The notes under the pieces are model-generated. The model had not been told where the DNA came from and ran no database searches. It worked only from the letters and a program-made list of their open reading frames with translations. From Nitrospira sp. (GTDB taxonomy: Bacteria > Nitrospirota > Nitrospiria > Nitrospirales > Nitrospiraceae): 64,000 nt of DNA. The translations under genes were made by a program, and so were the position numbers. Positions 50,749 to 58,978 of the stretch are shown here, one piece after another; the stretch's first letter is position 1, and each line of letters opens with the position of its first letter. Where the stretch lies: assembly GCA_022226935.1 (NCBI GenBank), contig CP092081.1, positions 3,616,982 through 3,680,981 of the forward strand. The letters run 5' to 3'.

Positions 50749-50873
50749 GCAGGATGCTGAAAAAATCCGCCGCCTTTGTTCTCGCATCGCGCAGCGGCTC
50801 GACGTGCGGGAATAGGACGCCTCGCCCCTACGCTTGCTGCGGCCGCGGCGGATGGCTTTTTTGAGCATCCTGC
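50749..50873. mobile_element. MITE-like inverted-repeat element, 125 bp
   Basis: Terminal arms GCAGGATGCT and AGCATCCTGC are near-perfect inverted repeats (50749-50758 and 50864-50873). Inside them runs of A and T flank GC-rich arms (CCGCCGCC and GGCGGCGG-like), so the whole piece folds into one long hairpin with a roughly 75-base loop. A U-run follows the inner stem on both strands. I recall this element from Nitrospira genomes, where copies carry the same ends. It encodes no protein. It lies between the sheath and tube genes and may act as a partial terminator. Confidence 0.75.
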
Positions 50874-50949
50874 GGGTGGTGATATAAGGTCGTGTTCCTG
50901 TACACCCATAGACTCATCTGGTCCCAATACTCGGCTGTTCCACAAACCG

Positions 50950-52935
50950 CTACGTCGCGATCTGGCCGGCCATCTGCTGGAGCTTGATGATCACAAACTC
51001 GGCGGGCTTGAGCGGAGCAAACCCGACGACGATGTTGACGATGCCGAGATTGATGTCGTTTTGCGTGGTCGTCTCTTTGTCGCACTTCACAAAGTAGGCG
51101 TCTCGCGGTGTAGTTCCCTGAAACGCCCCCTGCCGAAACAGATTGTGCATGAAGGCGCCGAGGTTCAGCCGGATCTGCGCCCAGAGCGGTTCGTCATTCG
51201 GTTCGAACACCACCCACTGCGTCCCGCGATACAAACTTTCCTCGAGGAAGAGGGCGAGTCGGCGGACAGGCACATATTTCCATTCACTCGCTTCGGCGTC
51301 AGATCCAACGAGGGTACGCGCCCCCCAAGACACGGTCCCGTACACCGGGAAGGTGCGAAAGCAATTCAATCCCAGCGGATTGAGTACGCCGTTTTCTCCG
51401 TCGGTCAGGCTGTAGGCCAATCCTTGCACGCCACTGAGCTTGGCCTCCGTGCCTGCGGGTGCCTTCCACACCCCACGGGCAACGTCGGTACGGGCGTACA
51501 ATCCCGCGACGACTCCGCAGGGAGCAAATTGCCGCAGCTGGTAATTGTTCAAGGGATCGGCGAGCTTGAGGCGAGGAAAATAGGCGGCGCCGTTCAGGTC
51601 GTGTACGGTCAACCCCGAAGAAATCCAATCGACGCCGGAGGAAACGTCGGCGACATTCGGCGGGCTGTCGACGAGCAGAAACGCCCGCTTTTGCGTACAG
51701 AACGTCATGGCGGCACCGAAGATCGCATTGGGGTCCACGGTGGAATCGAGAGCGTTCGGATTACTCGCTTGGGATCGCGTGGCATCGGGGATGCAGAGAA
51801 TGTTGAACAGGTCGACCTTGTCCAGCGCGTAGATACCTGTAAAGAGGCTGGGGCTCCCGATCAAATCGGCGGTCAAGGGCAGTTTCGTCCCGTCCACGCC
51901 GAGCACCGCACCGATCTGCGCGAGCGTCGCTCGTCCCTGCCCCACCCAATAATGGGCCACATTGGCGGACTTCACGACCCCCGCAGCGAGCTTGAGTGTC
52001 GCAGCGGCATCATCGGGGGTTCCCGCGCTGAACGTCAGCTTTGCATCAAGCGCTCCCGGAACAAGCTCGGGCGGAAACAGCGCGTTGATGCGCAAGCCTT
52101 TGCCGCCGGCGCTCGGCACACATCGAATCGACGCACCGGGCAATGTCGCCTGCAGCTTGAGATTCACCTTGGTTTCCAGCAGCCGGCACACCCCCGCAAT
52201 CGAGGACGGTATCGGCTCTCCTGGTGCAATGAAGGTGCAATCCACATTGTTGATGGCCGCCGACGGCACATCGCTGCTGATTTTAAGCGTATAGACCTTG
52301 TCGTTCTTGATCTGAGAGAGGTCGATGTCCCCCCCGACTGTTCCGGTTTCCATCGGCCGCCCGGCGGTCGCGTCCGGGACGGCCACCGACACGAGTTGCG
52401 AGCCGTTGTCTACGTGATTCACCACCGCCATGACATAGTTCGTCTTGGTACTATCCATCGTCACGTTGGAAAAGACTTCCGTCGTGTTGGTGGATCGATC
52501 CGTGATGGTCAGATTAAACGCCTTCGCATCAGAACCCACATCTCCATAGTCCACATCAACGATGACGTTGTTCGCCCAGGCTCCCTTGCTGAGGGCGGTT
52601 ACGGTGAGGGCTTGTTTGCTGCCTCCTTGATCGCCATCCTTCAAAGTAATTTTTCCGGCCACCGCATCGTTCTTCGGAACCCGCACAACATACGCCTGCG
52701 AGCCGCCGTTGTTGAAGAACTGCTGGACGGCGTAACTCACTTCGCTGTCCGCGGCGAGACCTCCGAACGCGCGCTCGAAATCGGCAAAGCTGAGGATGCG
52801 GCTCGCGCGATGATCGAGACCGCGCGCGGTGTAGCCCACGAACGCCGTGATCGACGTGGCGACGCCTGTAATGGTCCGCACACTGCTCGGCAGTTCTTCG
52901 ATGTACACACCCGGATAGGTTGGTTGCACTGGCAT
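50950..52935 (-). CDS. Contractile sheath protein
   Basis: The 661-residue product starts at ATG 52935. The N-terminus PTYPGVYIEELPSSVRTITG and VATSITAFVGYTARG is the typical sheath opening. Middle segments include SYAVQQFFNNGGSQAYVVRV, LFNILCIPDATRS, FPVYGTVSWGARTLVGSDA and VPVRRLALFLEESLYRGTQW. The end (YFVKCDKETTTQNDINLGIV and VGFAPLKPAEFVIIKLQQM) is the conserved sheath C-terminus that forms the inter-subunit mesh. Contracting rings of this protein drive the tube outward. One sheath gene is visible; Afp has three. The length (661) is larger than in the smallest sheaths, with an inserted outer domain around residues 120-330. Confidence 0.96.
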   Translation of the reverse strand: MPVQPTYPGVYIEELPSSVRTITGVATSITAFVGYTARGLDHRASRILSFADFERAFGGLAADSEVSYAVQQFFNNGGSQAYVVRVPKNDAVAGKITLKDGDQGGSKQALTVTALSKGAWANNVIVDVDYGDVGSDAKAFNLTITDRSTNTTEVFSNVTMDSTKTNYVMAVVNHVDNGSQLVSVAVPDATAGRPMETGTVGGDIDLSQIKNDKVYTLKISSDVPSAAINNVDCTFIAPGEPIPSSIAGVCRLLETKVNLKLQATLPGASIRCVPSAGGKGLRINALFPPELVPGALDAKLTFSAGTPDDAAATLKLAAGVVKSANVAHYWVGQGRATLAQIGAVLGVDGTKLPLTADLIGSPSLFTGIYALDKVDLFNILCIPDATRSQASNPNALDSTVDPNAIFGAAMTFCTQKRAFLLVDSPPNVADVSSGVDWISSGLTVHDLNGAAYFPRLKLADPLNNYQLRQFAPCGVVAGLYARTDVARGVWKAPAGTEAKLSGVQGLAYSLTDGENGVLNPLGLNCFRTFPVYGTVSWGARTLVGSDAEASEWKYVPVRRLALFLEESLYRGTQWVVFEPNDEPLWAQIRLNLGAFMHNLFRQGAFQGTTPRDAYFVKCDKETTTQNDINLGIVNIVVGFAPLKPAEFVIIKLQQMAGQIAT

Positions 52936-52960
52936 ACTCTTCCTCCTCGGCTGAGAACAT

Positions 52961-53230
52961 TCACTTCGCCTGATTGTTCTGGGTCACAAATTCACGGATC
53001 TCACTGAGTTGCGCCTGGTTCACACTATAGATCGGCTGGCCCGACGTGGCACGCTTCAGAATCCATCCGCGCCTCACGAGTGCTTCCAATGTCTCAATCG
53101 CGACGCGTTCGTCCGGACAGGGCTTGGCGATCCACCAATTAATCACGCCCTCCCTGGTGTCCTTCGCCCCGGGATGGCGAACCAGATAGTCGAGAATGCT
53201 GTGCGTGATAACTGCATCCTGTGAGTCCAT
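52961..53230 (-). CDS. Small winged-helix-like protein, first gene of the eCIS operon
   Basis: The 89-residue product starts at ATG 53230, with AGGGA about nine bases upstream and a sigma-54 promoter match about 50 bases upstream. The predicted order helix-helix-helix-strand-strand (HSILDYLVRHPGAKDTREGV, VAIETLEALVRRGWILKR, PIYSVN) fits a winged-helix fold. Similar small proteins occur before sheath genes in eCIS loci, in my recollection. It may regulate expression or aid assembly. There is no DNA-binding proof. Confidence 0.68.
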   Translation of the reverse strand: MDSQDAVITHSILDYLVRHPGAKDTREGVINWWIAKPCPDERVAIETLEALVRRGWILKRATSGQPIYSVNQAQLSEIREFVTQNNQAK

Positions 53231-53281
53231 CCGGATCTATCCCTGGAGACGCGGTGCGCCAATGAACCGAGCATCGGAACG

Positions 53282-53297
53282 AGCAAAAGCAATGCCA
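53282..53297 (-). promoter_or_regulatory. Sigma-54 (-24/-12) promoter of the eCIS operon
   Basis: On the minus strand the 16 bases read TGGCATTGCTTTTGCT. This fits the RpoN consensus TGGCACRNNNNTTGCW at all but two positions (T for C and T for R), with the essential GG and GC exactly 10 bases apart. Predicted transcription start is near 53271, giving a leader of about 41 bases before the first eCIS gene. An enhancer-binding protein gene lies just upstream on the same strand, which supports the call. Confidence 0.8.
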
Positions 53298-53355
53298 TTA
53301 GGAACATTCCATGTAGGCGCCTGTTATCGGGTGTTTCTGGTAATCGATTGACGAC

Positions 53356-53377
53356 GGTGCGGCAATCCTGCCGCACC
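53356..53377. promoter_or_regulatory. 22-bp palindrome, candidate activator-binding site 1
   Basis: A perfect inverted repeat with 9-base arms (GGTGCGGCA and TGCCGCACC) and a 4-base spacer, centred about 95 bases upstream of the predicted start of the eCIS transcript. No T-run follows on either strand, so it is not a terminator. Location and symmetry fit an upstream activating sequence for the adjacent sigma-54 activator. Confidence 0.7.
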
Positions 53378-53427
53378 TGAATCGCAAGGAGAATCGTGAC
53401 AGCGCGTTGAAATTCAGCGCGATGGCT

Positions 53428-53449
53428 GGTGCGGCAAAATCACCGCAGC
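53428..53449. promoter_or_regulatory. 22-bp imperfect palindrome, candidate activator-binding site 2
   Basis: The left arm GGTGCGGCA is identical to that of site 1, the spacer is again 4 bases, and the right arm (CACCGCAGC) keeps 6 of 9 positions. It starts exactly 72 bases from site 1, about seven helical turns, so both would face the same side of the DNA. It is centred about 168 bases upstream of the predicted start, next to the end of the activator gene. Confidence 0.55.
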
Positions 53450-53459
53450 GCCGGGGACA

Positions 53460-54911
53460 CTAGGCATGCCCGTCGAATGGCTGATGGAGGGGTGGCGGAA
53501 ACGTTCCGATCGGGCCTGCCTCGTTCTGCTGAAACGATTCCCGGTCAATGCCGTACTTGCGAAGCAGCCGTTGAAAGCTGCGGCGTTCCTTTCCCGCCGC
53601 TTTTGCCGCATGTGTCACATTCCCCCGGAACGTCACCAGGGTCTTGACCAGATAGGCCCGCTCGGCATCCATGGTGGCGGAGTTCTTCACGGCGCGGAGC
53701 GACCCCTTCGGCGGCACGCTCTTCGATGGTTCTACGGCACACTCGATGTCCTGCGCCTGGATGGTGGCGGACGCGCACATCACGACGGCGCGCTGGACGG
53801 TGCTTTCCAGTTCCCGCACATTGCCCGGCCACATGTGCGCGAGCAGTTTTTGGATGGCCTCGTCGGAGAGCAGGCGCGGCCCCTGGCCGTCGGCACGCCG
53901 AAAACGTTGCAAGAATCGCATGGCCAACAGAGGAATATCGTCTGCCCGATCACGTAAGGGCGGCACGACCAACGACAGCACGTTCAAGCGGTGAAAGAGA
54001 TCTTCTCGGAACTGCCGGTTGGCCACGGCCTGCCGCAGGTCCACATTGGATGCGGCAATGATCCGCACGTTGGCCAGCTTGGTGCGTGAACAGCCCAAGG
54101 GCCGATACTCCCGATACTGCACAAAGCGCAAAAGTTTTGCCTGCGCATAGGGATTCAGCGCATCAACCTCATCGAGAAACAACGTCCCGCCCTCGGCCTC
54201 AAGAACCAATCCTGCCTGCTCGTGCGCCGCGCTGGTATAAGCGCCTTTGGCATGGCCGAACAGTTCGTTCTCAAACAACTGGTCCGGCAACGCGGCACAA
54301 TTGATGGGGATGAACGCATGGTCTTTTCGTGCGCTCGAATAATGGATGGCACGGGCAAAGACCTCCTTGCCGGTGCCCGTTTCTCCCTGCAGCAACACCG
54401 GAGCATCCACATCGGCAAAGAGAGGAATTTTTTCCACCTGCGCTTGAAAGATGGCGCTCTCCCCTACCAGAGAATGCACTCGCACAGGGCGCGTCGTACT
54501 GAGGCCGCAGCGGGCCTGCGGAGATTCCTGCGTCAGCACGCGGCGCACGCGTAAAGCCAACTCCCGTCCGTCCAGCGGACAGACGATAAAATCACGGAGG
54601 ACCGCCGGAACGTCCTGCGCAAGCATTTCGGCACACCCTCGCCGATCACCGATGACTCCTACAATGGGCACATCCGGCCAATGCCGGCTCACCGCCGCAA
54701 GTCGCTCTTCATATGATCGATCGGGATCGTTGAGATGGAGCAGCACCAGGTGAGGATGACGAGTCGTGAGAGACGGGTCGGCCGCATAGTCGAGTGAGAC
54801 CTGCGCACCGGTCAAGGCACGCTCGACGTATTCTACGATGCGGGCGTGATCACAGCAGGACCGGCCATCTTCCTCCTGGGAGAGAAAGACGATGTGGAGG
54901 ACGTCCTTCAT
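53460..54911 (-). CDS. Sigma-54-dependent activator with degenerate receiver domain
   Basis: The 483-residue product starts at ATG 54911. Residues 1-128 look like a response-regulator receiver, but the phosphoacceptor site LVLLHLNDPD has His59 where Asp is expected. The AAA+ domain has Walker A GETGTGKE (176-183), GAYTSA at 223-228 in place of GAFTGA, Walker B GGTLFLDEVD (241-250), and LANVRIIAASNVDLRQAVAN. The C-terminal FIS-like HTH is near 430-470 (LVTFRGNVTHAAKAAGKERR). It likely activates the RpoN promoter of the eCIS operon, which starts 230 bases downstream. Phosphorylation control seems unlikely. The unusual GAYTSA loop contacts sigma-54 in relatives. Confidence 0.9.
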   Translation of the reverse strand: MKDVLHIVFLSQEEDGRSCCDHARIVEYVERALTGAQVSLDYAADPSLTTRHPHLVLLHLNDPDRSYEERLAAVSRHWPDVPIVGVIGDRRGCAEMLAQDVPAVLRDFIVCPLDGRELALRVRRVLTQESPQARCGLSTTRPVRVHSLVGESAIFQAQVEKIPLFADVDAPVLLQGETGTGKEVFARAIHYSSARKDHAFIPINCAALPDQLFENELFGHAKGAYTSAAHEQAGLVLEAEGGTLFLDEVDALNPYAQAKLLRFVQYREYRPLGCSRTKLANVRIIAASNVDLRQAVANRQFREDLFHRLNVLSLVVPPLRDRADDIPLLAMRFLQRFRRADGQGPRLLSDEAIQKLLAHMWPGNVRELESTVQRAVVMCASATIQAQDIECAVEPSKSVPPKGSLRAVKNSATMDAERAYLVKTLVTFRGNVTHAAKAAGKERRSFQRLLRKYGIDRESFQQNEAGPIGTFPPPLHQPFDGHA

Positions 54912-55768
54912 GTCGACTCACCTCTTGGTTAGGATGAAGCGCTTCGTCTCGTCAACCGGCGCGCGCGGCAAGATCGAATCAGTTTCTTGTCACATGTGCA
55001 CCATCCATACCACCCGATGTTCGCCACACACAGATCGCTGCCTCAATCTGAAACAAGTTCACGGAGTGCGCTCCATACAGACTGCCCCACGCGCGCACTC
55101 ATGAAACTGCGTACCCCCTTCCGCAACAATCCATCATTTCTCGCCTGGTTGTCTGTATGTGATCCGATACAGTCGGATTTGTAAATGGATACAGTATCAG
55201 CCTGTGGTGCCGGCACTTATAGCATAGTGCGTCACGCTCGACCATGCGGACTGCGCGAGAGGCGCGCCGCAATCTGAATCGAGACACTGCGCAAGTTCAC
55301 GTCTCGCGCACCGGCTCCGCAGTCGCGACCAAACTCTTTTTGCAGAGCGGCCGCGAGTATTCACCAATCACAAAACATCGAGTCCCGCCTCCGCGACCCG
55401 TGTGCTCGTCCACGCCTCTCCGCGTCGCTCGACTGACTCACGCTGACACAACCTTCGTCGCCCTTCACAAAAAAATGTCCGGAAGGGTTGACACCGCAAT
55501 GGAGGATGGGTTGTACTCACTTGCGGTCACGACATTCCACCCATTGGGGCCCATGTGACCGGCAACACCAGGGCTCTCAGCGTCGCCCGATTCCCGAACC
55601 ACTCCGCCGGGAGAGGGGCAACCTGACAGTCACTTCACCGCGTCGCAGGCCTCCCGGCTCCCACGCATCTCGGCAGATGTGCGCGTCTGGGGCTCGTCCG
55701 GAGCATGCGGGGACCACTTGGCAGGACAGAGCACACTCAACGTTTTTCGGCGAGAAGGACTTCGCGAG
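54912..55768. other. Long intergenic stretch upstream of the sigma-54 activator
   Basis: No gene is supported in these 857 bases; frames are short, start without ribosome sites and resemble no family. It should hold the promoter of the activator (minus strand) and that of the acyltransferase (plus strand). Two palindromes near 55163-55198 are listed separately. A plus-strand TTGACA (55488-55493) with TGTACT 18 bases later is a possible but weak promoter. Confidence 0.5.
55163..55198. promoter_or_regulatory. Paired short palindromes, possible operator
   Basis: TCCGATACAGTCGGA (55163-55177) has 5-base arms around a 5-base centre; GATACAGTATC (55188-55198) has 5-base arms around one base. Both contain GATACAGT. 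They lie about 250-285 bases upstream of the activator gene start and may be a regulator-binding site; the evidence is only symmetry and repetition. Confidence 0.3.
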
Positions 55769-56944
55769 ATGACCCGCAGTGCACCGCCGGTAACCTCTCT
55801 TTCTCCCAATCTGGACTTCCTGCGTGCCGTCGCGGTTCTCCTGGTGTACTTTTTCCATTTGTTCATCACGACTGGTCCGCGCTTGCCGGACTTTCTCGCG
55901 CAATTCGGAGTCATTCTGTTTTTTGTGCATACCAGCTTGGTATTGATGTTTTCATTGGAGCGGATCGATCTCAAGGGACAGAGACTGTTTGCGACCTTTT
56001 ATATCCGCCGCCTGTTTCGGATCTACCCGCTCAGCATCGTGTGCGTTTGCCTCATCGTCTTGTTTCAACTTCCCCGCGCTCCCTGGTGGCCCTGGTCCCA
56101 ACCGGATGTATCGACCATTCTGGCGAATCTTTTCCTGTATACCGAGTTCACCTATAAGCCTGTCGTGACCTCGGTGCTCTGGAGTCTTCCCTATGAAGTG
56201 GCCATGTATGCCGTCCTCCCCTTCTGCTACCTGGCCGGGAAGGCCTATGGGATCAGAGGAGTCCTGGCGCTCTGGGGCCTCGCAGTAGTCGGCGGCATCG
56301 TCCAACCTTATATTTCCGGCCGCTTGGGTCTGGCGCAATTTGCTCCCTGTTTCATCGCCGGAGTGGCGTGTTACTTTATGGGGTATGGAGTTCGCCGGCG
56401 CCCGCTCCCATTTTGGGGCTGGCCGCTGATCCTTCTTGCCGCCGCCGGAATGCAGGCCTGCGGAGTCTATTACGAATATGAGCAGGTGTCGCGATGGGCG
56501 TTGTGCCTCATGATCGGTCTGACTGCGCCATTCTTTGCCGAATTGAACCGGCCGATGCTGAACAAAGGCACCGAATTGATCGCCCGGTACTCGTATGGGA
56601 TTTATCTGACCCATCTGCACGCACAGTGGGCGGCGCTCGTCGTACTCAAAGACCAGCCGGCCGCGGTTCGTTACAGCGTGCTCATCGCGCTCAGCATAGG
56701 CCTGCCCGTCGCTCTGTATCATATAGTGGAAGCGCCGATGATCCGGCTGGGTGCCCGCCTGGCAGCGAGTTTGTCGACGACATCTGCTCCGATCATCCGA
56801 CCGGCTTCCTCAGAACGGGCGCTTCCCGCACCCGCCGAAACCGCGCAGTACAACAGGGGCCCCCAATCGGCACGGTCCCGGGTCGGACAGGCGCCGGTTT
56901 CTCGCACGACCAAGACGGCTCCTGCCCCGACTTCAGCGAGATAA
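55769..56944 (+). CDS. Acyltransferase 3 family membrane protein
   Basis: The 391-residue product starts at ATG 55769. It has about ten predicted membrane helices and Acyl_transf_3 features: NLDFLRAVAVLLVYFFHLFI with the conserved His, FGVILFFVHTSLVLMFSLER, FYIRRLFRIYPLSIV (RRxxRIxP-type motif), SVLWSLPYEVAMY and YSYGIYLTHLHAQW. Members transfer acetyl or other acyl groups to sugars of lipopolysaccharide, exopolysaccharide or antibiotics. The C-terminal 50 residues are polar and likely cytoplasmic. Substrate unknown; a surface-glycan modification would fit, but no glycan gene cluster is present here. Confidence 0.88.
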   Translation: MTRSAPPVTSLSPNLDFLRAVAVLLVYFFHLFITTGPRLPDFLAQFGVILFFVHTSLVLMFSLERIDLKGQRLFATFYIRRLFRIYPLSIVCVCLIVLFQLPRAPWWPWSQPDVSTILANLFLYTEFTYKPVVTSVLWSLPYEVAMYAVLPFCYLAGKAYGIRGVLALWGLAVVGGIVQPYISGRLGLAQFAPCFIAGVACYFMGYGVRRRPLPFWGWPLILLAAAGMQACGVYYEYEQVSRWALCLMIGLTAPFFAELNRPMLNKGTELIARYSYGIYLTHLHAQWAALVVLKDQPAAVRYSVLIALSIGLPVALYHIVEAPMIRLGARLAASLSTTSAPIIRPASSERALPAPAETAQYNRGPQSARSRVGQAPVSRTTKTAPAPTSAR

Positions 56945-57156
56945 TCGCCCTCCAGATCTCTTTCGTCTCCAATTCCTCGGGAAGAGGATGACACACCCTA
57001 CGCCCCCTTCCTCTTCGGCCTGCTCCGCGGCATCAATTGACAGGTTCGCGCACCAGGCGTACTCTTCGCGCTCATCTCCGGGCAAGGCCGAGGATGCTTG
57101 CCGATGCGGCCGATGACGAATTCGCCATTCATTCACTATCCAACGAGAGGCCTTTC

Positions 57157-57783
57157 ATGTTGACCAGATGTCTGTTGTGTCTTGCCCTGACCGCTGCGAC
57201 GCTGATCACCACGCAACATGCGCTCGCCATCGACCGCGTGAACGTTGAATACTCAGCCGACCAGATCATCGAGTCCGAAGAAGGCGCCACCCAAAGCCGC
57301 ATCTATTCGACCCCGACCAAAGAACGCCGCGACATGTCGCAAGGCGGCGCGGTGATGACGATGATCACTCGCTACGACAAACATGTCAGCTGGACGGTCA
57401 TGCCGGAAGAAAAAATGTACATGGAAGCGCCGGCCAATACGCACGCGCCGAATAAATCCGATCTTTCCGGCTACCAGATTGAACAGACGGCCTTGGGAGA
57501 GGAAACGGTCAACGGTGTCGTCATGAACAAGAGCAAGATCATCATGACCGGCAACGACGGCACAAAGATGGGCGGGTTCATGTGGACCACGAAAGAAGGC
57601 ATTCTGGCCAAGATCGACGCCTTGGCGGTCGAGAAGGGCCAGAAGGCGCGCTTCAAGATGGAGCAGACCAACATCAAGGTCACCAAACAACCGGCCGAGC
57701 TCTTCGAGATTCCCCAGGGGTTCGAAAAGCTGGATATGGGCGGCATGGGCATGGATATGCTCAAAGGAATGATGGGACGCTAA
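57157..57783 (+). CDS. Periplasmic DUF4412-like protein
   Basis: The 208-residue product starts at ATG 57157 (GAGAGG six bases upstream). The signal peptide LTRCLLCLALTAATLITTQH ends near ALA-ID. The mature part resembles LolA-like/DUF4412 beta folds: VNVEYSADQIIESEEGATQS, TRYDKHVSWTVMPEEKMYME, VVMNKSKIIMTGNDGTKMGG and FMWTTKEGILAKIDAL. It ends in a Met/Gly-rich tail (MGGMGMDMLKGMMGR). It may bind a hydrophobic ligand or lipoprotein. The next gene starts 10 bases later with a good site, so the two form an operon. Confidence 0.75.
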   Translation: MLTRCLLCLALTAATLITTQHALAIDRVNVEYSADQIIESEEGATQSRIYSTPTKERRDMSQGGAVMTMITRYDKHVSWTVMPEEKMYMEAPANTHAPNKSDLSGYQIEQTALGEETVNGVVMNKSKIIMTGNDGTKMGGFMWTTKEGILAKIDALAVEKGQKARFKMEQTNIKVTKQPAELFEIPQGFEKLDMGGMGMDMLKGMMGR

Positions 57784-57793
57784 GGAGGCGGTC

Positions 57794-58702
57794 GTGATAC
57801 GACTCACATCTCTGCATCTGGTGTGCGCCGTCGCGATCGGGTTGTGGAACGCGCCGGTCTGGGCGGACTCCCTCTGCGCGGAGAAGGCGCTGCAAACAGC
57901 GGCGGACGCGCAGTTGAAGAAGGCGGAAGATCTTGAACGGGCCGGCCACCCGCGCGAAGCCTATGCCGCAGCGGCAAAATTGAACGGCGACTGCGTCAGC
58001 GACTCTCAGCGCCAAGAAGGGTTACAGCAACGCACCGCCAAAGCCATCGGCGCAGAAGAGGAAAAGAAGGCCCGCCCGGGAGAAGCGTTCGAGTGGTACG
58101 TTCGCGCGAAAGCCGGAGCCGATGCGGGCCGCATGCAACGCAAACTGGTCGAAACCAAACCGAACGACATCAACACGCTGAGCCACGCAATCGACTTCTT
58201 CTCGCAGCAGAACGACACGGCACAGGAACAAGCGATGCGCGCCCACGCCCGCAAGAACGTCGAGCACGCCCTCGCCGAGGAAGAAAAACGTTTTGCCTCG
58301 TTCACCAAGGATTCCTTGCAGGAGCTGGGGCGAGCGCGTGAGTGGGCCTATTATGCCCAAGCGGGTGAGGATCGAATTCGCGCGCGAGCCTCGCAACGCG
58401 GCGATACCCTCGCCGCCGAAGACGGTCGAAAGTTCCTCCGCCTCGCCATCTCCTATTACGAGCAGGCCGATCGTCCGGACGGCGTCAAAAAAATACGCGA
58501 GAAGGCGCGGATGCTGGCGAAGCGCCACGAGGCCAAGGGAGAAGGCGAAATTGCGGCGGAGTTCTACGCGATGGCCGGCGACGACAAGCAGGCCGAAACC
58601 GTCCAGCAGCAAACCGAGCAACGCCAGGCGCAGGTCGAAGAAGGGCGCAAGAAGACCTTCAAAAAGGAACAGGCCGATCTGGAGAAAGCGCTCGGCTTCT
58701 GA
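57794..58702 (+). CDS. Periplasmic helical-repeat protein, unknown function
   Basis: The 302-residue product starts at a GTG (57794), five bases after GGAGG. A signal peptide (LHLVCAVAIGLWNAPVWA) precedes an all-helical mature protein of TPR-like repeats (KAEDLERAGHPREAYAAAAK, EAFEWYVRAKAGADAGRMQR, RKFLRLAISYYEQADRPDGV). Two Cys residues near the mature N-terminus may form a disulfide. I recognise no specific family. It is likely to be a scaffold in the periplasm, encoded together with the DUF4412-like protein just before it. Confidence 0.7.
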   Translation: MIRLTSLHLVCAVAIGLWNAPVWADSLCAEKALQTAADAQLKKAEDLERAGHPREAYAAAAKLNGDCVSDSQRQEGLQQRTAKAIGAEEEKKARPGEAFEWYVRAKAGADAGRMQRKLVETKPNDINTLSHAIDFFSQQNDTAQEQAMRAHARKNVEHALAEEEKRFASFTKDSLQELGRAREWAYYAQAGEDRIRARASQRGDTLAAEDGRKFLRLAISYYEQADRPDGVKKIREKARMLAKRHEAKGEGEIAAEFYAMAGDDKQAETVQQQTEQRQAQVEEGRKKTFKKEQADLEKALGF

Positions 58703-58978
58703 GCGGCCGATCCTCCATTCAAAGAGAATTGTCCGTCTCCGGCGGGCTGCAATCGAATACCAGTATTTTTCCCTGCTCTCTCAATGACCCCCTTGCCTGA
58801 ACGCTCCGGTTATGGGATAAGCGCGGCGAACAATCCTCGTCCCTCGTACATCATGAAGCGCCCTTCATCGACGAATCCGAACGACCTGCGCTTCATGTGA
58901 GACGAACGACGAGTCAATCATTCGTGATCGAGACACATCAGACATCATGAATCGGCACGACATCAGCAGGAGCACATC

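Noticed and set aside
53356-53377. The palindrome as a terminator of the activator gene
   Set aside because: No U-run follows the stem on either strand, and a second copy with the same arm-spacer layout lies 72 bases away, which fits a protein-binding site better.
24736-54911. The tail-like locus as a prophage remnant or type VI secretion system
   Set aside because: There are no capsid, terminase, integrase or lysis genes. Type VI membrane-complex genes (TssJLM) are also absent, while DUF4157, DUF4255 and the Afp15-type ATPase point to eCIS.
55244-55558. A 104-codon plus-strand frame before the acyltransferase
   Set aside because: It has many Arg and Thr residues, no ribosome site and no recognisable domain; it is probably noncoding upstream sequence.
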